NCBI GenBank assembly: GCA_024734495.1
Contig: JALMQS010000055.1
Span: forward strand, 13,414,863-13,478,862
Reading direction: 5' to 3'
DNA length: 64,000 bases
Source of the DNA: Forficula auricularia
Lineage: Eukaryota; Arthropoda; Insecta; Dermaptera; Forficulidae
Every line of letters starts with the position of its first letter. Position 1 is the first letter of the stretch. This document shows positions 57,191 to 64,000 of the stretch, piece after piece. Position numbers and translations under genes: made by a program. The notes below the pieces were generated by a model. The model was not told where the DNA came from, ran no database searches, and saw only the letters and a program-made list of their open reading frames with translations.

Positions 57191-58287
57191 GGGAAGAATC
57201 TGTCTACATCGGATTCATAGACCTAGAAAAAGCATTCGATAACGTCAATTGGGAAATTATGTTTAAAATATTAAAACAGGCGGGAATAAAATTCAGGGAG
57301 AGAAGACTAATCTACAATCTATATCAAAACCAGACGGCAATTATAAATATTGGAGATGAGCAAAGAGAAGCCAAAATAAAAAAGGTGTAAGACAAGGATG
57401 TGTGCTGTCACCCATGATTTTCAACTTATACATAGAAGAAGCGATTAAAGAATTCAAAGACAAAATTGATACAGGTATCGAAATCCAAGGTCAAAAGATC
57501 GCTATGTTAAGATTTGCCGATGACATTGCCCTTCTAGGAAGCAATAAAAAAGAATTAGAGGACGCCCTGAATGGAATTAACCAAATCCTAATAGAAGAAA
57601 TCAAAATGAAAATAAACAAGAATAAAACCAAGGTCCTAGTATGTACAAAAAAAGAACAAACGAGACAGGAATGCATCAAAATTAACCAAGAAAACCTAGA
57701 AGGAGTTAAGGAATTCCGCTACCTAGGAAGTAAAATAACATGGGATGGGAGGAGCGAAAACGAAATTAAGTCAAGAATTGCCCAAGCAAAAATGGGGTTT
57801 AATTCAAAACAAAAACTACTATGCTCCTCCTCAATCAGCTTAGAAAACAGGAAGTTGGAGCATAAGCCATGTACGGGTGTGAAACCTGGACAATTAGAGA
57901 AGCGGAGAGAAAGAGATTAGAGGCTTTCGAAATGTGGTGCTACAGAAGAATGATGAATATCAAATGGATGGATAAAATTACAAATGAAGAAGTTCTTGGA
58001 AGAATCGGAGAAAGAAGAACCTTGTGGAAGAGTCTGAAGAAGAGAAGAGGTCAGATGATGGGGCACACACTGAGACATGGGGGACTGCTTAGGGATATCT
58101 TGGAGGGGGAGGTGGGAAAGAAAAGGGAAGAGGAAGACCCAGATTAGAATATTTCAACCAAATAATTGGGGATATGGGATGCCAGACATTTAGAGAGGTC
58201 AAACAGCTGGCGGGGGACAGAGTCGAGTGGAGACGGATTGTTGCATCAAACCAGTCTTAGGACTGTATACTCAATGATGATGATGAT
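57191..58287 (+). mobile_element. RTE-like LINE, copy 2
   Basis: An 8-bp target duplication GGTCCCTA is at 57183-57190 and 58288-58295. It begins at [20 protein letters not shown] and ends in (ATG)n. It is nearly identical to copy 1 over its length. It has a 1-base deletion in the A run near 57385, a 20-base deletion near 57857, and a change near 58127 that break the frame. Confidence 0.92.
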
Positions 58288-58295
58288 GGTCCCTA

Positions 58296-58838
58296 TAAGG
58301 ACGGATTTCATTTACAAAAAAAATTCTTTCAGTAATGGAAATTCATCCTTTGATAGGACCAGATTTTTTGTATTAAGTTTCCAGGAGGGGAAGGAGTGAC
58401 CTTAATATCTCTCCTTTCATACCGACACCCTTGAGTGAATATAAATATTTCGGTCATTAACTTTTGTTAGGGGAATATTTTGTAAAATATGCTTTATTTT
58501 TGGGATCCCTTATAATCGTGGATTAAAAAAGAAAACCTCGTCTTTCAAAAATAACCTGGTTATTTAATGAAAAAGCGAATCAAGATGGTATTTTATGAAA
58601 TATGAGTTAAATATCGAAATGACGTAGCGTCTGATGACCTCCATAGGTACTTGTTCTTGTTTGCCAAATCAACTTTCGCTGACTCGATTCCCCAGGAACC
58701 AGCCAACCAAGAAAAGCCGAGCCTTTCCAAAAACGCCAGGCATTCAATCTCTAAACTCGAAAGGACAAAAAGACGCGTTTAAACTCGTTCATTATTTTCT
58801 ATTAATTTGATTAAATCAAAAGTTAAATCTAAAAAAAA
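58296..58838 (+). promoter_or_regulatory. upstream region of the 58839 gene
   Basis: No element boundary is clear. 'CAACTTTCGCTGACTCGATT' at 58669-58688 repeats 57020-57039. No TATA box or start can be fixed. Confidence 0.3.
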
Positions 58839-58955
58839 ATGTCTTCCGAAATAATGGGTAATATTTTAATAAAAAATTATACACAAGTATTAAAAGCAGA
58901 AAGGGAATTAATTATAGTTAAAATGCAAAATAAAAATTTAACTAAATTAATACAG
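58839..58955 (+). CDS. unknown coiled-coil gene, coding exon 1
   Basis: ATG after an A-rich leader. It encodes 39 residues, MSSEIMGNILIKNYTQVLKA through LTKLIQ, followed by the donor CAG|GTATGT. Heptad-like hydrophobic spacing (L, I, L, I, M, L, L) suggests a helical coiled coil. I do not recognise the family. It is not part of any repeat I see. A short first exon with a good donor and an in-phase second exon supports a real gene. Confidence 0.55.
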
Positions 58956-59028
58956 GTATGTTCAATTATAAAAACTAATAACTAAATAAATATTTCATTT
59001 TATTAATTTAAAAAATATAATTATTTAG

Positions 59029-59139
59029 AAAATGAAAGAGGATGATGAAAAAAGGAGAGAAAAAGAAGAACAAGAGAAAAATACTTTCACAAATGAAATG
59101 AAGGAATTTATTCAAGAAAATGAGAAGACAAATAAAAAT
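59029..59139 (+). CDS. unknown coiled-coil gene, coding exon 2
   Basis: Acceptor TTATTTAG, phase 0 in and out, donor AAT|GTAAGT. It encodes 37 very charged residues, KMKEDDEKRREKEEQEKNTF and onward to EKTNKN, continuing the coiled coil. The 73-base intron between the exons is typical of insects. I searched to 64000 and saw no convincing third exon, so the gene probably continues beyond later repeats or past the window. Confidence 0.55.
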
Positions 59140-59359
59140 GTAAGTTTTTTTTTTATTTTAAATTACATAAATTATGGCTGATTCACAGAGAATGGTTAAA
59201 AATCTAATCATATTCCGGATCAATTTGCCCGTATGCGAGAGGACACCCAATATATGGTCAAAATCCACCCACGCACGAGCTAGAATTTATATAGGGTGTA
59301 AAAAAAAGTTCAGCTTTTCATTTTCGAATTCTAGCTGTTGAAATTAAAATATATTGTCT

Positions 59360-60080
59360 AAAAAAATAAAAACCAACTTCAAAAAATTAAATGCAACAAA
59401 TAAAATACACTAAAAGGTATAAAATAATTATTGTCTTATTTAGTTACAACTAAACGACGAAATATTAACATGAAATTACTTTTTGAAGTCGGTGCCAAAC
59501 TAACTATACCTATAAGCGAGCATACCCTCCAAACGTACTAAGTAAGATCCGTCGAGTGCGATTCATAAAAGGTATATGTTTGGCACCAACTTCAAAAAGT
59601 AATTTCATGTTAATATTTCGTCGTTTAGTTGTAACTAAATAAGATAATAATTATTCTATACCTTTTAGTGTATTTTATTTGTTGCATTTAATTTTTTGAA
59701 GTCGGTTTTTATTTTTTCTTAAAAATTATTTTTATTTTTCTCTTTTAGTGATGTTATTAATATTAATAGTGATCATATCATCAGAACTTGACCAAATTAA
59801 TATGACACCATCCCTAAGACACCCCCTTTCGGATAAAAAAAGAATCATCGAAATCGGTTCATAAACAAAGAGGTTAGGTCTAAACAAACCTAATAAAAAA
59901 GGTCTAATACCTATGAAAAAAACGAAAAAAAAATGAGACCAACCGGAAGGTAGACTGGACCCAATGCAAAATTTTTTTTCAAAATCGGTTGACAATTGGC
60001 GGAGATATGAGGTAACATAGGCACAAAAAAAAAATCAGTCGAATAGAGAACCTCCTCCTTTTTTGAAGTCGGTTAAAAAA
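59360..60080. mobile_element. TIR element (GAAGTCGGTT ends) with internal palindrome
   Basis: The left end 'AAAACCAACTTCAAAAAATT' and right end 'TTTTTTGAAGTCGGTTAAAA' are inverted. The inner arms 59367-59497 and 59571-59718 pair over about 140 bp ('GTTACAACTAAACGACGAAA', 'ATGAAATTACTTTTTGAAG'). A related end is near 1100. Confidence 0.7.
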
Positions 60081-60339
60081 TGGCGTTTCGTTTTCCATAT
60101 GTTGGTGATATTGTTAACTTCTCTGATATCACAATCATTTATTTTATTTAGTTCAATTTTGTCTCGTATTTTATTTCATTTAGACTAAATAGAGAAATTT
60201 TATTACTCGGTACGCCCGGAAGACAGGCTTCTCCTGTCTTGAATTCACAAAAAAAATATCAAATTTTCGAAAAAACCCTTTAAGATCTTTTTATAAGAAA
60301 ATTCTTATTTATTTTATACAAAAAAAATCAATAAAAAAA

Positions 60340-60400
60340 AACTACGACGTTTCGATCGGCAAATTCCGCAATCATTTTTTAGTAGCTAACCCACTTCGAA
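60340..60400 (-). repeat. decayed hammerhead-like sequence
   Basis: On the - strand 'TGATTGCGGAATTTGCCGAT' is followed by CGAAACGTCGTAG, with CTAC upstream pairing GTAG. CTGATGA is lost (AATGATT), so at most a remnant. Confidence 0.4.
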
Positions 60401-60590
60401 TTGGGCTAGCGATGATTAATTATTTATTTTTGTGTTATCAATCTTAAAATAAATTAGATTAGATAAATAAATGCTACATATTTAATCGTTATTTAATATA
60501 TTCTTCATCTTCTCTATAGGCTTTCGCCTGTTCTATTTAATATATAACAAGTATTATTTTCTATTTTTTAGTGCATTTAATTATTATTAT

Positions 60591-61563
60591 TTTTTACTTT
60601 ACCATTACAGGGTATGGTTTTTTCCTTCTTTTTTTCGAAATATCTAAAAACGGGTGAAACTATTTAGATTAAAAAAAATTGAGCGAAACCATGGCATTTC
60701 GGTCTACAAAAAAGCTCTATTAAGTGAACATCGAAAAAATTATATTTTTTGAGATAATAATTGTTTTGTCAAAAGGTCTGTTTGTCTGTTAGTTAGTCTG
60801 TGTGTTACCAAATTTTTGTGTACACACTAGCTCAAAAACTAGTGTGAATATCGAAACCAAATTTCACACGTAGTTTTAGTCCAATGAGATTAAGAGCTGA
60901 TTAGATTTTGGTGCATATCGACCTAAAATTAAGGGGGATATGAGGGGGGGGGGGTTAAAAATTAAAAATCTAGACCATTTGAGCAAACTCAACCAAATTT
61001 TGTATACATAATCAGTGTGATCCCAGAAGTCTAAAAATGCAAAAAAACTAACAGCCTAAAATGGAGGGGGGGTCAAAAAATGAAAATTTAGGCTCTTGCA
61101 CCTAACTCAACCAAATTTTGTATACATAATCAGTGTAACCCCAGAAGTCTAAAAATGCAAAAACTAACAGCCCAAAATGGGGGGGGGGGGTCAAAAAATG
61201 AAAATCTAGGCTCTTGTACCTAACTCAACCAAATTTTGTATACATAATCAGAGGACCCAGAGTAATCTAAAAATGCACAAACTAACCGCCTAAAAGGGAG
61301 GGGGGGTCAAAAACTGAAAATATAGACTCTTGTACCAAGTTTTTGCATTTTTTAGACTCCTAGGGGATACAAAATTAATTATTAATAATAATTTTTTCGA
61401 TGTTCACTTATTAAAGCTCTTTTTGTAGAGGAAAATGCCATGGTTTAGCTCAATTTTTTTAATCAAAATAGTTTCAGCTGTTTTTGAGATATTTCGGAAA
61501 AAACCCACTTTTTTCATGCACGATTACAATACTTGACCATACCCTGTATGGTAAAGTAAAAAA
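60591..61563. mobile_element. TIR/foldback element with four tandem 100-bp units
   Basis: The ends TTTTTACTTTACCATTACAG + GGTATGG and CCATACCCTGTATGGTAAAG are inverted. The arms pair for about 170 bp ('GAGATATTTCGG', 'TTGAGCTAAACCATGGCATT'). The centre (60955-61350) holds about four copies of the 100-bp unit in reverse orientation, with G runs of 8-10. Confidence 0.8.
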
Positions 61564-61569
61564 TGATAA

Positions 61570-62062
61570 TTTAATAAATTGAAAATAAAAAATGGAGGAT
61601 TAAGTGTATACTTTTTCAAAAGTCGCTAAATTTTTCTGGAGAGCACTTTAATATTTTGAATTTTCTTAATCCATTTGAAATTTTATTTCATATTTAACTA
61701 TTGAGAGTTAAAAAAAATTATCAAATGGTAATTCAAAACACATCTGTTCGATTATTTTTTTTATTTTATACTATAGAAACGGATTTAAATCACAAAAAAT
61801 AATATTTTAATCATTTTCTTACTAAAAAATAAAAAAACAATCGAACTGATGGGTTTTTAATTATTACTATTTTTTTAAGCCTTCAAATATATTAATACGA
61901 AATGTAATTTAAAATTGAATAAGAAAATTCATAATAGTTACCGAGTATTGAAAAAGTTTACACTTGAAATATCAGTTTTTGAATAATTTTTTCTAATTTT
62001 AATTCGTTTCGATAGTAAAAAAATAAAAAACAATCAAACAGGTGTATGTTTTGAATTAGACC
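61570..62062. repeat. AT-rich foldback
   Basis: 'AATTCAAAACACATCTGTTC' / its complement near 62040, and 'ATACTATAGAAACGGATT' / 'TTCGTTTCGATAGT', pair as arms. Non-coding. Confidence 0.55.
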
Positions 62063-62248
62063 CAACTCTTTTTACTTTATCCAATTAAACATTCATATAA
62101 GGCCCGGAAATAATTATGTAATCGTGGACTCTTTGGCTGGACGCTTCCGGTTTCTGATTTCAGAAATAGCGGCTGACGAGAGAAAGGTGTCCATTCATAA
62201 TGACGAAATAGTTTAGCTTTGGCTTCTTTTAACTTGGACAGTATAAAC

Positions 62249-63199
62249 CAGAGGTGGCCACTAACCTTAACTTTGGGAGCCGCAAATTTATAAAATTGTT
62301 TCAAAGCGAGCCACATTGTTTGGATTTTAATTAATGGTTTATTAAAAAAAGACACATTTTTTATTTTATAAAATATAAATGAAGTAGGTAACATTTATTT
62401 TTTGCTTTACTTACTTATAACATTAGTGTTCAATTGCAATAAAAAAAAGAAATAACATTTTACTTTTAAGAAGTGCTTTTACGAGTGTTCATGTTGGCTG
62501 TTAGTTGTTTCAAATCTGGCTGATAACACTGGACGATAAAATTTTTTTCCTCTTAAACCTAACAATGGATTCCAGCAGAGTTTTATACGCTGATTATCAT
62601 GCAATTTTGAGGGTTTTGAGATATTATTGGTCAAAATGACGAAAAAGGTCATTTTGAACTATTTTCCCATTAAATATTAAACAACAATATTTGAAATCAA
62701 AATATTTCGTCGACGTAATAGAAAACAGCTTCCCCTTTGATTTTCAAATTACCATTTGTTTTGTTTCGTGATTATAAAGGATAATAAACATAGTTAAAAA
62801 CATTTGATCTTAGTTTTTTATCTATAACTCGAGTTCTAATTGAGCTAAAATCAAGTGGTAATTTCAAAATAAAAGAGGAAGCTGTTTTTTCTATTACGTC
62901 AACAAAATATTTTGATTTCAATTATTGTTGTTTAATATTTAATGGGAAAATAGGTCGAAATGGTCTTTTTCGTCATTTTGACCGATAATATCTCAAATCT
63001 CTTATGTGTTGTAAAAAATCGGGAAATTATATGATAATCACCGTATAAAACTCTACTGCTGGAATCCATTGTTAGGTTTATAAGGGGAAATTTTGTTTAA
63101 TTTTTCTCGAACATTGTAATTGGTAAGCGCAGTTCAACAGCTGCAGAGATTGACTGAAGAGCCGCATCCGGTTTGCGAGCCACGTTGTGGCCACCCCTG
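62249..63199. mobile_element. hAT-like non-autonomous element (951 bp)
   Basis: The ends CAGAGGTGGCCAC and GTGGCCACCCCTG lie between the perfect 8-bp duplications GTATAAAC (62241-62248, 63200-63207). Internal arms 62552-62760 and 62855-63095 pair extensively ('AACAATGGATTCCAGCAGAG', 'TTTAATATTTAATGGGAAAA'). No transposase. Confidence 0.88.
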
Positions 63200-63500
63200 G
63201 TATAAACCATAGATAATAAGAATAGGAAAAATATTTAATATTTTTGAGTGAATTCAATATTCCGGCGGCCTGGAGAATTTCCCCCAATGGTTAGCGTAGA
63301 GAGTAATAATTTTCCATTTCATTTTATCAGCCAATAGTCAAAATTCTTTTATCTTTTACAAAAAATAATTGAATATTGTAACTCTTGTCCGAAATTTCGA
63401 AATTGAATTTGAATTAATTTTTCATTTAGATATTTTTAACGTATTTAATTTTTTTTTTGGATGTATAAGAAAAATATTGGATTATAAAATATAAATAAAT

Positions 63501-63980
63501 CATCATCATTGAGTATACAGTCCTAAGACTGGTTTGATGCAACAATCCGTCTCCACTCGACTCTGTCCCCCGCCAGCTGTTTAACCTCTCTAAATGTCTG
63601 GCATCCCATATCCCCAATTATTTGGTTGAAATATTCTAATCTGGTTCTTCCCCTTCCCCCTTTTCTTTCCCACCTCCCCCTCCAAGATATCCCTAAGCAG
63701 TCCCCCATGTCTCAGTGTGTGCCCCATCATCTGACCTCTCTCTTCTTCAGACTCTTCCACAAGGTTCTTCTTTCTCCGATTCTTCCAAGAACTTCTTCAT
63801 TTGTAATTTTATCCATCCATTTGATATTCATCATTCTTCTGTAGCACCACATTTCGAAAGCCTCTAATCTCTTTCTCTCCTCTTCTCTAATTGTCCAGGT
63901 TTCACACCCGTACATGGCTATGCTCCATACATATGTCTTCAATAGCAACTTCCTGTTTGCTAAGCTGATTGAGGAGGAGC
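63501..63980 (-). mobile_element. RTE-like LINE, copy 4
   Basis: It runs from an (ATC)n start to the block 'CTGATTGAGGAGGAGCAT'. A target duplication ATAAATAAAT is at 63491-63500 and 63981-63990. The - strand frame encodes the C-terminal part of the RT ORF ([20 protein letters not shown] ... [15 protein letters not shown]) with frameshifts. Confidence 0.9.
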
Positions 63981-64000
63981 ATAAATAAATAACTGTACTA

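Noticed and set aside
57001..57390. 129-codon frame appearing to start upstream of the RTE copy
   Set aside because: It is a chance fusion of flanking repeat with the 5'-truncated RTE insertion at 57191.
62077..62394. 105-codon - strand frame
   Set aside because: It spans the left terminus of the hAT element at 62249, so it is a chance frame over a repeat boundary.
1..64000. CRISPR arrays, operons or bacterial-type genes
   Set aside because: No regular short repeats with unique spacers. The genes are spliced and eukaryotic.

Overview
This window is a gene-poor, repeat-saturated piece of an AT-rich arthropod genome, most probably an insect. The signs are GT-AG introns, Jockey, RTE-like, mariner, hAT, pogo-like and tRNA-SINE repeats, and host genes whose closest remembered relatives are insect and vertebrate orthologues. 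I cannot fix the insect order from sequence alone.

Host genes. Four genes were assembled exon by exon. (1) The last exon of a TATDN1-type TatD nuclease on the + strand (815-914). (2) The complete coding part of the JIP1/Aplip1 scaffold on the - strand, 8 exons between 32930 and 13981, 522 aa, with SH3, PTB and a C-terminal kinesin light chain motif. (3) The complete coding part of Mediator subunit MED27 on the - strand, 6 exons between 51684 and 37175, 292 aa. (4) The first two coding exons of an unrecognised, charged, coiled-coil-like gene on the + strand (58839-59139), whose remaining exons I could not find. Intron phases agree at every junction in Aplip1 and MED27.

Mobile DNA. A full-length, apparently intact Jockey-type LINE with both ORFs and a 10-bp target duplication fills 2312-6680. 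Four copies of one RTE-like LINE, all 5'-truncated and ending in a (TGA)n tail, lie at 25790, 52293, 57191 and 63501. Other LINE pieces are at 25071, 37545 and 46560. tRNA-derived SINEs are at 8487, 28731, 30759, 31241, 35765 and 41729. DNA elements include a deletion derivative of a DD41D-like mariner (14633-15439), hAT-like and pogo-like MITEs, a TTAA-targeting family, a 139-bp MITE family with 8-bp duplications, and GC-hairpin elements that may be Helitron-like. Many are nested up to three deep.

The most unusual content is a set of about nine foldback (inverted-repeat) elements. Each carries a hammerhead-ribozyme-like core (CTGANGA, one extra base, a hairpin, then GAAAC...GTC) or its remains. 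At least three distinct sequence families occur. Stem III is always a self-complementary tetramer or octamer (ACGT or ACTATAGT), as expected for dimeric hammerheads. Four of the insertions have 11-13 bp target duplications, and three share one fixed end. This suggests non-autonomous, ribozyme-bearing retroelements (Penelope-like or retrozyme-like) with palindromic architecture. Every core has one additional nucleotide between A9 and stem II, so catalytic activity is not assured.

Layout: 1-915 TATDN1 end; 916-13980 intergenic repeats with Jockey; 13981-32930 Aplip1; 32931-37174 Aplip1 promoter side, foldback, SINEs; 37175-51684 MED27; 51685-58838 nested transposons; 58839-59139 start of the unknown gene; 59360-64000 foldbacks, hAT and RTE.
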